DNA of 64,000 nt from Ficedula albicollis (Eukaryota; Chordata; Aves; Passeriformes; Muscicapidae), in the NCBI RefSeq assembly GCF_000247815.1, contig NC_021674.1:33095462-33159461 (forward strand). The letters run 5' to 3'. The notes under the pieces are model-generated. The model was not told where the DNA came from and did no database searches. It saw nothing but the letters and a program-made list of their open reading frames with translations. Both the position numbers and the translations under genes were made by a program. Shown here piece after piece: positions 14,220 through 28,374 of the stretch. Each line of letters begins with the position of its first letter. The stretch's first letter is position 1.

Positions 14220-15360
14220 TGCTGCAGCTGAGGGTAAGAGAAGTTAGTGGCTTTCTGTGACATGAGACAAGTTCCATTTGTCAAAGTACTGTTTGCATTT
14301 AGTTCCCATCAGGGGCTCCCATTCAATCTTCTTTCTGTTGTTTTTGTTTGTCTGCCTCTCTGATTTGGTATAATTTTTGTTCAGTTATGTTTAAGTTTAG
14401 TACAAAATAAAAAACCACAGGAAAGCAGTACACTCGTGGTATCTTGGTTCTGTGATCAGTCAGGCCAGGATCAGTGCTAAGCAAACAGTAGCATCCTCAT
14501 TGCCTGCATCCCTGGATTTCTTCCCGTGGGAGTACAGGATGCAGTGGAGATGAGCTGAACTGTACCGGGAGTCAGATGTATGCCCAGGAGTCAGCATCAC
14601 AGAGTAATACACAGAGATCCTTAGAACCGGCGGTGCAGACTTGGCTAATACGTCTCTGGGTTTTTCCAAATATGTAAGAGCATCCTTGTACCACCAGAGG
14701 CTGTGTTTGCTTTTAGGAACAAATTTGCTCAGATATACGACTTCCTTGGATTTTATTTCCTTAAGGGGTAAGCGTCGGGCTGTAGTGTCTTCTAGAGGCT
14801 GCTGAAAATCCCAGTACAATGTTCACTACTGTTTAGAAAACAATAGAATGTTAGGACTGGGGAAAACATTAAAAAGCTTAGAGTCTGAGAAGCACAAGCA
14901 AGAACCAGAGCCTCAGTAACTGGTTTTGGAAGAGCTGGGAGAGACAACTGTATGTCTTGTATGTACCCAGGGGAGACTTCTGTGGGGCAGTTCTCACCCC
15001 ACCTCCAAAAGGAGTGACAACATCCCACAAATGGCACTATGAACATACCCAACCCCAGTGGTGTTCCCAGCGGGATGCAGATTTGATTTAGACTGCAAGC
15101 TGACTCACTGGAGCCTGTGGCTCTCTCCTGCTAGTGTGTGTTCCTCCCAGTTTGCATCTTGACAGGAAGCAAGGTGGCATGTGAGCCATACATTGGCAAA
15201 GCACGGTTTGGGAGGAAGCAGAGGGATGGCAGTGCAGCCCACCACAGTGGGAGGGAGGCTCACAGGGCAGAATGTGGGATCCCTTTTGGAGGTGGAATAT
15301 TCAGATGCATCTCGTATGACCTTGTCTTCTATTCTTTTATTCCAGGTACAATAAATAATT
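14220..15360. repeat. First copy of a duplicated block of about 1.1-1.25 kb
   Basis: This block recurs at 15471-16680. The offset is 1251 bp up to about 14558 and 1321 bp thereafter, because the second copy contains an extra internal 70-bp repeat. Apart from that insertion the copies look essentially identical. Between them, 15361-15470 is a third, partial copy of the first 110 bp or so (from about 14225). Confidence 0.93.
14460..14813 (-). other. Coding-looking open frame antisense to the host gene, unidentified
   Basis: On the - strand a frame of about 118 codons is open from an AG acceptor-like site (ATTTTCAG, just above 14807) to a stop near 14460. The composition looks protein-like (for example EIKSKEVVYLSKFVPKSKHS, then SLWWYKDALTYLEKPRDVL). 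There are several CpGs in an otherwise CpG-poor neighbourhood. It could be an exon of an unannotated antisense gene, a retrogene or repeat-encoded fragment, or chance. I do not recognise the protein. The same frame recurs at 15888-16134 within the second copy of the duplicated block, so the second occurrence is not independent evidence. Confidence 0.25.
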
Positions 15361-15470
15361 CAGCTGAGGGTAAGAGAACTTAGTGGCTTTCTGTGACATG
15401 AGACAAGTTCCATTTGTCAAAGTACTGTTTGCATTTAGTTCCCATCAGGGGCTCCCATTCAGTCTTCTTA
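15361..15470. repeat. Partial third copy at the duplication junction
   Basis: About 110 bp matching 14225-14332 sit between the two long copies, with small differences (GAACTT versus GAAGTT; CAGTCTTC versus CAATCTTC). Extra truncated copies at a junction are typical of poorly resolved contig ends. Confidence 0.85.
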
Positions 15471-16639
15471 TGCTGCAGCTGAGGGTAAGAGAAGTTAGTG
15501 GCTTTCTGTGACATGAGACAAGTTCCATTTGTCAAAGTACTGTTTGCATTTAGTTCCCATCAGGGGCTCCCATTCAATCTTCTTTCTGTTGTTTTTGTTT
15601 GTCTGCCTCTCTGATTTGGTATAATTTTTGTTCAGTTATGTTTAAGTTTAGTACAAAATAAAAAACCACAGGAAAGCAGTACACTCGTGGTATCTTGGTT
15701 CTGTGATCAGTCAGGCCAGGATCAGTGCTAAGCAAACAGTAGCATCCTCATTGCCTGCATCCCTGGATTTCTTCCCGTGGGAGTACAGGATGCAGTGGAG
15801 ATGAGCTGAACTGTACTTCATTGCCTTCATCCCTGGATTTCTTCCCCTGGGAGCACAGGATGCAGTGGAGATGAGCTGAACTGTACCGGGAGTCAGATGT
15901 ATGCCCAGGAGTCAGCATCACAGAGTAATACACAGAGATCCTTAGAACCGGCGGTGCAGACTTGGCTAATACGTCTCTGGGTTTTTCCAAATATGTAAGA
16001 GCATCCTTGTACCACCAGAGGCTGTGTTTGCTTTTAGGAACAAATTTGCTCAGATATACGACTTCCTTGGATTTTATTTCCTTAAGGGGTAAGCGTCGGG
16101 CTGTAGTGTCTTCTAGAGGCTGCTGAAAATCCCAGTACAATGTTCACTACTGTTTAGAAAACAATAGAATGTTAGGACTGGGGAAAACATTAAAAAGCTT
16201 AGAGTCTGAGAAGCACAAGCAAGAACCAGAGCCTCAGTAACTGGTTTTGGAAGAGCTGGGAGAGACAACTGTATGTCTTGTATGTACCCAGGGGAGACTT
16301 CTGTGGGGCAGTTCTCACCCCACCTCCAAAAGGAGTGACAACATCCCACAAATGGCACTATGAACATACCCAACCCCAGTGGTGTTCCCAGCGGGATGCA
16401 GATTTGATTTAGACTGCAAGCTGACTCACTGGAGCCTGTGGCTCTCTCCTGCTAGTGTGTGTTCCTCCCAGTTTGCATCTTGACAGGAAGCAAGGTGGCA
16501 TGTGAGCCATACATTGGCAAAGCACGGTTTGGGAGGAAGCAGAGGGATGGCAGTGCAGCCCACCACAGTGGGAGGGAGGCTCACAGGGCAGAATGTGGGA
16601 TCCCTTTTGGAGGTGGAATATTCAGATGCATCTCGTATG

Positions 16640-17257
<618 letters not shown>

Positions 17258-20200
17258 GATAATGTATAGCATTACGAATGGTTCTCATTAATTCTGAGTG
17301 GGTGCTTGGACTCTGAAGTTATTGTGCCTCCCTGTACCAAAGATGTAAGCATGAGGGTAGCATTAAGTAGGATACAACATGAAAGAAAAAGTAAATCTAA
17401 TATTTTCTTTATGCTCTTATAACCATTATAGCCTAGAGTTATGGGATAAGAAAGGGAAGAACCAGAGTTCAGGTAGTCTGTTTAGATAAGGCACACCTTT
17501 CATGGGATCTTAGATGATTCATTTACTCTTAGGCTTTATTTCTGCCATTGAAAATTAAGAATAATTGTAAATATATGTCTTGATCCTGTCAGAAGACTGC
17601 AAAGCCCTGAGGGATCTTCAGGTGAAATATTCACTAGCAATATAGATCATATCATTGCTTGGACTCAAATTTTATCATTTCCTCATTTTCCAAATTTAAT
17701 TTTATTGCTGGTTGTTCCTAACTAAGGTCAAATCCTCATCTCATGTACTTGCAAGTAAATAAGGAATTAGTGCTGCATACAATGACACTGTAATGTATTA
17801 CATTCCTCCCTAAAGCATCCAGCTCTTCTTCTTGAAGTTTCTACTGGTTGTTTCATGCAACATATGGTGCTGGAGGCTGCTCACATTCCTTCTGGAGACT
17901 GGATTTCTCCTCTGAATACCCAAGCACTTATTAGACGTCTCACCTATATTGCCTAATATCATGATTGTACCCCCTTCCATTTATATTAACTCTCTTTCAC
18001 AATGTGGCCCTGTGCTTTCTTTGGGATTTGTTTCCTCACTGTGAATTCCCAAATTTCTAGTCAGAACAATCCCTTTTATTTACTGTCTGTCTTTACCAAC
18101 TGCCACTCCAGTTTTACACATCTTTTTTCCACACTTATATGCATTAAACTGCAATTTTTCACTTCTGGCTTGGTTTAAATAATGTAAATCCTTCTTGTCT
18201 GATTGTATTGCTGCTTGTTATTTATGATGCCGTGGCGTTCACTTTTATGTGCAGACTGGGGAATCTTCTTTGGTATGCAGTCATGGAGATCATCTTTATA
18301 AATAGTGGAAAAGCTTACAATTGTGATTATACATCTCTTTGCAATACCTGTATATCCTTTGTTTCTCTAGCACTGAAAAGATATCTCAAAGGCATGTGTA
18401 GGGGAAACTTTGTCTTTTATCTGCATTCTTTCCATAGAAATTCTTGTTTCCTTAGATAAAAAAACAGAGCCTTGTTCATCTTGGAATTCCTCATCTCCTG
18501 AGAGTATATAATGTGAAGCCCTCAGTGCCACACTTTCTTTAATTAGTGGTAAGATGACCTGCTGCTTATACTTACCAAGCTGCATCCTGTGCACCTCTTT
18601 CTCAGCTTCACAGAAAGGGAAACTGGGGCTTTCAGAAATAATACAGCAGACATAATTATCAAGGCACGTGCTTGAGATATTGCTACTGTTGATACTGCCT
18701 CTGCTTTCTATCAACACCAGTCCTTGTGACTGCCAAGGCAGTTCAGTCATGTTTTTCTGGAAGGGCAGGTTTCTAAGAGGAAGCTTAAATAAGCAAAGCA
18801 AAGTTCTCCTCAGTCTTTCTGCACAGGATAAGAGCAGGGCTGTAAGAAAGGGCCAAGTGACTCACCACTGCTGTCTCCCTCTTCCCCAGGGGGCTGATGG
18901 CAGCCTCATGCAGGCAGCAGGAATGACAGCAGCCTTGTCATCAATCACAGGAGCAGAGAAGTTCCTTTAGAGAGCACGCCTTGCTGATGCTGCAAATGTG
19001 TTTAATGGCTTTGGCCGATCTGTCTGTAGGATCTGTGGATATCAAGCCAGGTTGGAATAGAACAGAGCAACATATGGCACATCACATGCTTGGGAGGCCA
19101 CTCCTCTACAGACTGAGTTTCCTGTATTTAACTTAGAGAATGCTAAACATGGCTAAGCTGTGCAAGGAACTGTGACTGAGAAAATTCTGTGGCTTAAAGA
19201 TGGCTCAGCCCCACCCAGAGTCTTGTTCACTGTCTCCCAGCGGGACGTGCAAGGGAATCAGAAGGGTAAAAGGGAAAACTTGTGCATTGAGATAAAGAGA
19301 GTTTGCTAGAAAGAGCAAAAGCTTCATGCACAGGCAGATCAAAATTAAGAATTCAACCACTACTTCCCATGGGCAGGCAGGTGCTCAGCCATCTCCATGA
19401 ATGCTGGGCTTCCTTGCATGTAATGGCCATTATGCTGATCATCTCCCTCTTTCTCCTTCTTCCCCCAGTTTTAAATGCTGAGCTGCCATATGGTGGGGGA
19501 TATCCTTTTGGGTGCTTGGGGTTGCCCATCCTGACTGTGTCTCCTCCCCACTTCTTGTGCACCCACAGGTTACTTGACAGCAGGGTGACATGAGACACTG
19601 TAAAGGCCTTGGCTCTGTATAGGCTCTGCTCAGCAGTAACTAGAATGTCCCTGTGTCATCAACACTCTTTCCATCATAAATCCAGAACACAGTCCCATAC
19701 CAGCTACTGTAAAGGAACTGAACCTGGTACGGATTAGTGCATAAATTAAAAAGGAACAGCAAATACTCCTGGGCACTGGCACTCAATCATCATAGTTCTG
19801 CATTGTTAATGAGGTCCCTGGCATGGTGTTGGACACTTGGGTCTCCCAAACAATTCCAGGCATGGTTCTTAAATTAGCATGGGCAAGGGAGCATCTTGCA
19901 GACTGTTGGATATGGCCACACCATAGCAGAGGACAAGAATTACAGGGAAAGTTGGCAGTCCTGCATTTTGTGCCAGGTAACAGTTTTTATCTTGTTTAAT
20001 TTATTGCATAGATACTGTGTGATACCATTTTGAAAAAATTGTATTAAGTAGGAAGACAGGAAGGGGGGAAATGCTCTAAGTGATCACTGAAGTGAAGCAA
20101 AATATATGATTGATTTTGAAAGGTACCAAGGAAAATATGGGATCTTGAAATTCATGGCAGTGAACTGTACTTGTACTGTGCACAGAGAAATAAATTCTTG

Positions 20201-20710
20201 TCAGAGTGGGGGAAGCAGAGCAAATTTTTGCTGTAGTGTGTTGGAGCCTTAAGTAAGCATCTGCTCACTGTACCAGCAGGCAGTGGATGCCTGCTTACAT
20301 ACCTGCAGATCCACTGCAGGGAAGACAAGATTTGCCAGCTGATCCCTTGTTGCTCCTGCTGGGATTTTTGAAGGCTGTTTTGGCTTGTTCAGTTCCTATG
20401 AAAATGCCACTCTCCTTGATGTTTAAAGATATTCACTCTGGAAAAAAAAAAGAATTAATCCCAGCACATGGGCTGAGTTAGGCTGTTGCTGGTCCCATCA
20501 TAGGTGCAGATATATGGAGAACGTCAGAAGCTGGCAAAAATCTTCCTCCTGCTTGAGGCAACACACAGGCTGCCCAGTTATGCAGTTCTGAAACACAGAC
20601 TTACCTTAAAGAGATCATAAGGAAGCAAAAGGAAAGCCAGGAACCCAGTCTGCCTGTGGGGAGCTTTAAGAAAATACTGATTTCCATGATGGGATGATCC
20701 TCATGTCTTT

Positions 20711-20787
20711 GTTCTTTTTTTTGGTTGGTTGGTTAGTTGGTTTGGGTTTTTTTTTGTTTGTTTTTTCTTTTTTAATTTAATTTTTTA
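20711..20787. repeat. T-rich simple sequence (GGTT / TTTG units)
   Basis: Runs of T are interspersed with GGTT and GTTTG units. The tract directly precedes the 357-bp tandem duplication. Confidence 0.75.
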
Positions 20788-21491
20788 AGAGTAGAAGAAA
20801 GTTACAGTTCTCTCTGTTAATTTAGAATCTAGTAAAGGCTGAAGTAGAAATGTTAGAGCTGAGTGGCTGGTCTGATGTATATGCTGGTTTCAGACAGTCT
20901 TGGTGCTCAGCATTGTCTTTCAACTGTGCCAAACCATAGTGACAAACTCACAGCTACTGCTCCATGAACAGTACAGGAAACCACTAAGCCGTGCCCTGTG
21001 ACCTGAGTATATTCCACACCAGATTTTACTGAATTCATTATTAAAGTTGCATTGTCCAACTGAAAAAGTGTGCAATCATGATAAGTGCAAATTTTTTTAA
21101 TACTGTGATTGGTGTTTGGGTACAGTGTGCTGCCTAATTTTTTAAGAGTAGAAGAAAGTTACAGTTCTCTCTGTTAATTTAGAATCTAGTAAAGGCTGAA
21201 GTAGAAATGTTAGAGCTGAGTGGCTGGTCTGATGTATATGCTGGTTTCAGACAGTGTTGGTGCTCAGCATTGTCTTTCAACTGTGCCAAACCATAGTGAC
21301 AAACTCACAGCTACTGCTCCATGAACAGTACAGGAAACCACTAAGCCGTGCCCTGTGACCTGAGTATATTCCACACCAGATTTTACTGAATTCATTATTA
21401 AAGTTGCATTGTCCAACTGAAAAAGTGTGCAATCATTATAAGTGCAAATTTTTTGAATAATGTGATTGGTGTTTGGGTACAGTGTGCTGCC
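20778..21491. repeat. 357-bp tandem duplication (2 copies)
   Basis: Bases 20778-21134 are repeated at 21135-21491. There are a handful of differences, mostly near the end (ATGATAAG versus ATTATAAG; TTAATACTG versus TGAATAATG; CAGTCTTGG versus CAGTGTTGG). The level and pattern are similar to allelic variation. Confidence 0.93.
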
Positions 21492-21681
21492 ACTACTTCC
21501 CATTATTGCTAAAAGTCCTAACTGCTGTACAGGATGGGGTTGAGTCAGGAAAGTTTTAGCAAATACACAAGATAGAAACAGAGGAACTGTTATAAAAAAA
21601 CGAGGAGACCTGCATGCTCTAATGCTATTGTTTTTTCAGTTATTTTCACTGCTTTTCCAAAGCATCAGTATCAGTAACAGA

Positions 21682-21801
21682 TGTTTCCACCAACAGCAAG
21701 AGTGATCAGCCCTATGTGTTTTCCAATTTGTGCTGAAGCAAAGCACCTGTTTCCACCAACAGCAAGAGTGTGTTTTCCAATTTGTGCTGAAGCAAAGCAC
21801 T
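21682..21801. repeat. Short tandem duplication (about 66 and 54 bp)
   Basis: The segment 21682-21747 recurs at 21748-21801 with a 12-bp deletion after CAAGAGTG. Both copies share the tract from GTTTTCCAATTTG to AAAGCAC. Confidence 0.85.
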
Positions 21802-24800
21802 GAAGCCTAGGAGTGTTACCTTTGTGAAAACAGAAAGAGAGGACAACAAGGCCTGTTTGCACATGGTTGCTGACCAGGTCACACTGGCATAATTCACCCG
21901 AGTTTATTTGTTTGTGTTTTTTTCTATATGTGACCATATTTCCATTAAAGCCATGTCCATTCATACAATCCTACTTTTGTTGTATTCTGGGTCAGTCTGT
22001 TTACCTTGACCTCCTAGATTTCATGTTAGCATGATCAACTAATTGTCTCATGATCTGTAAGAAAAATCCTTTAACGTATTTAACAGGTGGTTTCATATCT
22101 TTCATATCCTCTGGGCATCACAGAGAGGCTTCAAACTTTACATTCCTCATGCAAAAAAATGTATGTGCACAGGCATGTGGGATGGCCTAGATTTTTTTGT
22201 GCTGTAGTACTTTGTGGCTGGCTACAGTAAAAATGCATGCCTCACACTATTATTTACAACTGTAACAGTGAGAAATTACAAAACCTACTCTTCATTAACC
22301 TCCAATAATGCTGTTCCCACAGCCAGTGATTGCCATTACATTGATGGAGTGCTGAAATAGCTCAATAGTCCTGGCTGGGCTGTCTCTCCTGTGACTGCAC
22401 TGCAGCTCCTGCCTCCCACCACTACCCAGAACACATCCAGCAGAAGCTGCTCAAATGATTGATGAGAAAAGCAGCTCATAAAGGCAAGCACAGTGCCTGA
22501 AGCAACAGCTGTCTAGCCCTGTCCCTGCAGTAATTAGATAAATGAACCTCAAATGAAATCTTACAGGCAAGAGTAGAAGGAAGTTATAATATCCCCAGTG
22601 TCGATCTCTGCTGTGTTGCCTCATTCCAGTCTGTGTTTGCAGCTATTTGTGAGTGTGACACAGATTTGACACAGCTTACCTCTCCCACCTTCCCTGCTCA
22701 TTTTGCTGCTGGTCCTGCAGACAGACCCCTGTGGGCACAGGAGACATGGCAGTGTCAGTGGCTGCACTCTGCTTTCTTTTTTTTTTATTTCTTTGGCACC
22801 AGTTCTACTTTGCAGAGTGTGCTGAACCTTTGTCCTTCTCCACAGAGTATGAACATAACAAAAGGTCCATGACAGGTCACAAATTGAGTTTATCTGGGGA
22901 AAATCCTGCAATTAGCAAATTCCTTCTTTGAGAAATAGTAATGTGTTTGTAGGGATGCATTAATAAAAAAGAAAAAAGAAAAATGGCTCAGGGAACTGAA
23001 ATTTTCACAGAGTTGATTAAAAGTTCTATCCTTATTTTTACAGTACAGTAGTATAGTGATAATACAGCGATTTGCCTAGGTTGTCCCTTGATGCTACTGA
23101 ATGGTACCCATGAAGGAACCCATCAGTGCCAATAATTGCCGCTTAGAGAGAAATTTATGAAAAAAATATTTTATATATGTTCAGAAAATGTATATGCTTT
23201 AAAAAACAATGTATATAATTGAAATGCACACAGATATATGTAAAACAAGTACATAGGCAAATATACAAAAATACCCAACCTGCTCTAATTCTGCCTTTAT
23301 TTGTGGCATTTCACATCTGGAGTATTATTGTGGAATTCAATGATTGTAGAACTCATGTAAGTACAAGTCATGTCAGTCATGTCTTTGAAGGCAGGAACTG
23401 AAATGCAGAGAAGTAAATGGAGGTTCTGTTGGATTAAATAGTTGTCCAGTGAAATACTGTAAACTCATAAGAGAAAACACATTAAAAAATGCTACCAGCA
23501 TGAGCAGAACTAAGAAGTGAAGTTATATCCTATGAAAGGCACAGTAGTGATGCAGAGTAAGTGACCTTTTCTTTTATTCTCTCTTTCCACTCCTAAGCTA
23601 TAGTAATTCTTGCTGACTTCAGCCAGATTTGCATGCGTGTAACATTAGATCAAAATTAGGCCCAGGTTGTTTGTTTAGCCAGGAGTGCATGTCTCAGGAG
23701 ATTGCTTTCATGCTTCCCCATAGAAACAGTCAGAGGTACATCTGAGGCTGGGCACTGCCAAGACCCGATCACTGGAATTCAAACGGGAATTTCTGGCAGA
23801 CTGAGCAGTCCCATTAATCGCAAGTGGTATCTCTCAGAGGCTTCAATTACAAGAGATTAGTGGGAAGCTGTAGCAGTGGACTGAAGGGGTAATGACACAT
23901 AGGAAGTGAAGCAGAAAACCTTCTTTCTTCTTTTTAAAGAGAAGTTCAATTTATACTTTATTTAAATATAAATTGCAAGCATAAAGTATTAGTGTTCTTA
24001 AACTTCACTCTTCAGTTAATTCAGTTCAAATTAGCCATACTGTATTTCTGAGTTCCCCAGAGCAGCGCCATGACCTTCAGCCTGTCTGTTCCTTAAATTG
24101 AGCTGAGGTCTTTTAAGTCCAGGAAGTTCCTGTGCTATCCCCATAGCTGGCTGAGTTACATTTGCCCATCCTTGTGCTGCCTCCCCTGTGGTTTGGATTT
24201 TCAGGGGCCAGCACAGACTCTGAGCCTCCCCTGCTAACCCCCTGGCTATAAATTGCGTGAAGGACTGTGAAACAGCAGAGCAGGAGGCTGTGGTCTCCCA
24301 TCATTTCTACTGCTGTTAGTTGATTTACTCTTGTCATAACCACCGTTGGGAAATGCTTTGCCTGAATCCTTGGATTTAGGTTACAAGCATAATAATGTTT
24401 TATAATGCGGTGTGGAAAAAATGGCTACTGCCAGTTCTTTGAGGCCAGGCAGTGACTGAATCTCTCAGTGTGCCTGGCAGTGAAGTAAGCTGTGACTCTG
24501 CCTCCTGTACAGGTGGACAGTGTGAAACAGAGTGCACCAAGAGCTCAGTCATATTGCATTTGACTCAGCCATCAGGGAGGGGCTCCTGGGTCCCCAGTCT
24601 CAGGCTGATTCCCAGACCACAGGCTTGGCTGTCTTCTCAGAAAATTTATCTGGCTCAGATGTTTTAAAATCTGTTTTGGTCTGCCTAGTTTATTGTGCCA
24701 CTGTTGCATATATAGTTCTGCATGTGTTTCTCAGGACTGAAGTTTGCCTGTATTTTGCCTGCCCATTGGGTTTTTGTTATAGTCACATCTCCCATGGCAT

Positions 24801-25045
24801 GTAGGGGACATACAGTCTGAACAGATGGGATCTAATAGTTTTCTCAATTAATGTAATGTAAATCAAGAGTAATTTGAAAGGATTGCACTAGTGTGAAACT
24901 GGCCTGGAAGAATATTTAAGTGCCTACAAATTGCCAGATGAGTTCAAATAATCTATTGTTACTACTTGTATTCTGTGTCCATGACAGTCATGTGCTTTTC
25001 TTTTGCTGGCATGTGATTTTTGCTGGAGACTGTCACACAGATTTT

Positions 25046-25069
25046 TGTGTGTGTGTGTGTGTGTGTGTT
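25046..25069. repeat. (GT)n microsatellite
   Basis: About eleven to twelve uninterrupted GT dinucleotides are followed by an imperfect TTTGTGTTTG tail. Confidence 0.9.
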
Positions 25070-28000
25070 TGTGTTTGAACTATGGAATTTGGGCCAGGCA
25101 CTGTGCTGCCTAGAAAGAGCATTTTTATTATGCTTGGAGCAAAAAGAATAACTTTAGGTAGCCTACGATGTAGGCACCTGCATCTCAGGTAAACTTTTAA
25201 GATGCCTGTGGTGCTATAAAGAAAGCAAGAGGTATTTGTGGAGTTCATCTGTTATAAAACAAAACATGCAAATTTAGTGCTGGAAATGTCTGTTCCTCTC
25301 TATTGCCTGCAAAGAGGTCAGACAACTGACTCAGATGGAGACAGCTCCTGCAGGCTAATCTAAAAGGAGGTGAGCAGAATTACCTATGATATGGTGTCCC
25401 AAGGCACATAGACATCTTCATGATGAGTAAGAAGTCATCCAGCTAAGAAGATACCCACATGTAATCAATATGATATTCCTCTGCCCTAGCACATATGAAA
25501 AACGTGGTCTTTTCCAAGCTAAACTTTTCTAGGATTCTGTGCAGATGTGGCACTTAGGGACATGGCTTAGTGGTGGACTTGGCTGTTACATGTTAACAGG
25601 TGAACTCAAAATCTTATGTTTTTTTCTCAACCCATGCAGTTCTGTGATTGTGTGAACCATTAAGTCTCAAAACCAAAATCCCCAATGCACAGGAAGTACA
25701 AAGTTTCATGGCAATAGCAGTATTTTTCTTGAGAAATGTCTATATTCGGCAGTGTTGAGGAGCAGTATGTGCTGTTTGACAGTTCCTAGGGCTTCTGAGT
25801 TGAACATTTTTTTTTATAGAGGCTCATTCAGTTTATCTGATGCTAGTAAATTTTTTGGATTTCAGTTGAATTGGTATTTTACTCTTGGGAAAGAGGAACC
25901 TTAGCTTCCATCACTATAGCTGTTGGAAGTTAGGAGGATTTGCAGTATTACTTCAGTAAGAAGTGGCAGGTATTAACCTGATTTTGTGTGAACAGGTTTA
26001 AATCCAGACCCATGCCAGTGATATTAGACCATAACAAAGCTGGTGTAGCTGCTGTTAAAACTGCATGTCCATACAGTTTGAGGCCAGAAAAAATGCTTAG
26101 ACTGCCTGTATATGAAAGGTTGTTAAATTTCACACACTGTCCATTCTTCAAAACCCAAAAAGCTTAGCCCAGAGTATTCACTTAAGTTGCCTTTGCACAC
26201 AAAGATCAAGGATCTAGGGACATGGTTTCACAGCAGCCAAAAATGCACATAAACTTATAGGGAAAGAGCTTCCTAAAGCAAGCAAGTATTTTATTTAAAG
26301 CAGTTGAAGAATAGCATTTTGTTTTCCACCAGATCAGTCTAATACTTGTGATATTGGTGTCTACTTGAAAATGTGGGACACAGTAAAAGAAAGCCAAAGG
26401 CATATGAAGTTGAAAATAGGAAAACAGCACAAGATTGATTCTGCCCTTTGTTTTCTTGCTCCCTGTGGATTTATAATTGTACTCCCTTTCTTCCCTGCTA
26501 ACTTGACCAGTGCTTCCCTTCCGATCTTCCAGGAGACCTAGGGCTGGAATAAACAGACCTTGCCCAGTTCATGTGGACTAACTGGGTGTGTTGGCTGCTG
26601 TTGTCCTCAGAAGAAGTCAGCTCTGCTTAGGGTTGGGTCCAGAAGAATGCCTTTGGCAAGACATTAGAGGCGGCTTTTTACAGTTAGAGGTTAGGTTTCA
26701 TAAGCAGCTCAGCTGAACAGAAGGAGAACGCATTCCTACCCAAGCAGTATTTTTCCTTTCTTCCTCAGATAACTGTGTAAAACTGAAATTGTGTGAGCAG
26801 ATTTGTGACCATTTCATAATTTAATAACTTGTTTGGCCAGGTAAAAATACTGGAGTCAAATTACCAGTTTGACATACAGAGAAGACATCACAGAAATACT
26901 GAATAATACCGGTTAATCTCTGGTCTCATTCTGTTGTCTTCAAAGGAGTTGTGTCAAAAATGATTTTTCCCAGATTTTACTTCTCAAACCAGCTGATTTA
27001 TCTGCATGTGGGGTGAGCTTGGGGCAGCATGAAATGAGACCTACATACAAAGAGCACCAGTCTCAGGAGACCAACAGGAGCTGCAGCCCAGCTTCTGGGG
27101 CTACAACCTCCTCCTGGAATGCATTTGCCATTCCAGCTTCAGATGTGCTCCCACCCTGTGCTGACATGACCCTTTGTTGTCACTTGCATGCCAAACCTGG
27201 GTGGGTTTGATAGAAGTGGCGCACAATTAAGGAGCATTAACATAACAGTTCTGTCTAGTTGGTGTGAAAGCCAATCTGCTCTAGGAGGAAGTGTGTGCAG
27301 GTGTGACTGGAACTGGCAGAGAGGTGATGTTCACCCTCTAAAGTCAGGAGCTCACATGCCTGCAGGTGGTGAATTTATGGGGAAAACCAAGGCTAGATTG
27401 ATTGTCATCAGTTTTACTTACATCTCTTTTGCTTACCAACTCGGCTAAGGATACAGAATAACCTCATTAAATCTATGAAGATTTATTTTTGTCTCAGGAA
27501 TAACATCTTATTATGTAGCTATTTAATGAGTTGTGAGCTAACATGTTTTAACAAATCTTTTATCGCTTATTGCATTCACTCCCTTGATGGTAATTTCAAA
27601 ATCTGACCATTAAAATGGGACTCTTTTCACAGCTCTTTGATTATGACACTCAGAACTGTGCACTTCATCTCTGCATTTGAATTAGAATTGTAAAGGTGTA
27701 AATTATAGATCTGGCTTTTATGGGCTCTTATTGATCAGGCTGTTTCGTAGAAACCACAGCAGTTCTGAAAGCTTAGCAGTCTAGAATATCTTTCAGCTTT
27801 CTTAATTGGGCCACCAGGGTACGGTTAATTTTCAATTTATATTGAGAGTAAGACAAGATGATGTAATACTTCCTCACCGTACTTGAGTAGCATTGACACT
27901 AAAACACCACGATGTGTGTTGTAGTTCTCAATACTCAAGCTGCTTGTTGAAATAGGTTGAGAGTTCTGGCTTCGTTCACTTCGTAGTTTAGGACAAATTC

Positions 28001-28167
28001 TGCCTAACACTTCCTGCGTGTTCACTGACTTCCACTGAGACACTAGCTGCAGCAAGCAAATATGGTTCGGTGGACAAGTGTAGTTGGAAAATTCATGCAA
28101 CATGCGGGTGGTAGAGCAACCAACAGACTAATGAAATGTATTCATCTCTTTGTGTGTTTGCTGCCAG

Positions 28168-28374
28168 GTCAAAGTCATGGTGCGCATTTCTTCCACGCTT
28201 GCTAGAGACACGTCTGAGTCCAGCTCTTTCTTAAAAGTTGACCCCCGCAAGAAGCAAATCACCCTGTACGACCCACTGGCCTGCGGAGGTCAGAATGCTT
28301 TCCAGAAAAGGGGCAGCCAGGTTCCTCCCAAGATGTTTGCTTTTGATGCGGTTTTCCCTCAAGATGCATCTCAG
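28168..28374 (+). CDS. KIF26B: KIF26B motor-domain exon (N-terminal part of the motor), 69 codons
   Basis: This 207-nt exon is open throughout and starts and ends in phase 0. It lies between acceptor CTGCCAG and donor CAG|GTAGGC. It begins [10 protein letters not shown], which matches kinesin strand beta-1. It continues through [16 protein letters not shown] and ends [13 protein letters not shown], the equivalent of the kinesin FxFDxVF motif. The central segment [17 protein letters not shown] fits KIF26B as I know it and not KIF26A. KIF26B is a kinesin-11 family protein, linked to kidney development and to Wnt5a-ROR signalling in mammals. It is considered a poor or non-conventional motor. Upstream exons encoding the long N-terminus are not visible in the window. 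The KIF26A paralogue is the only serious alternative. Confidence 0.95.
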
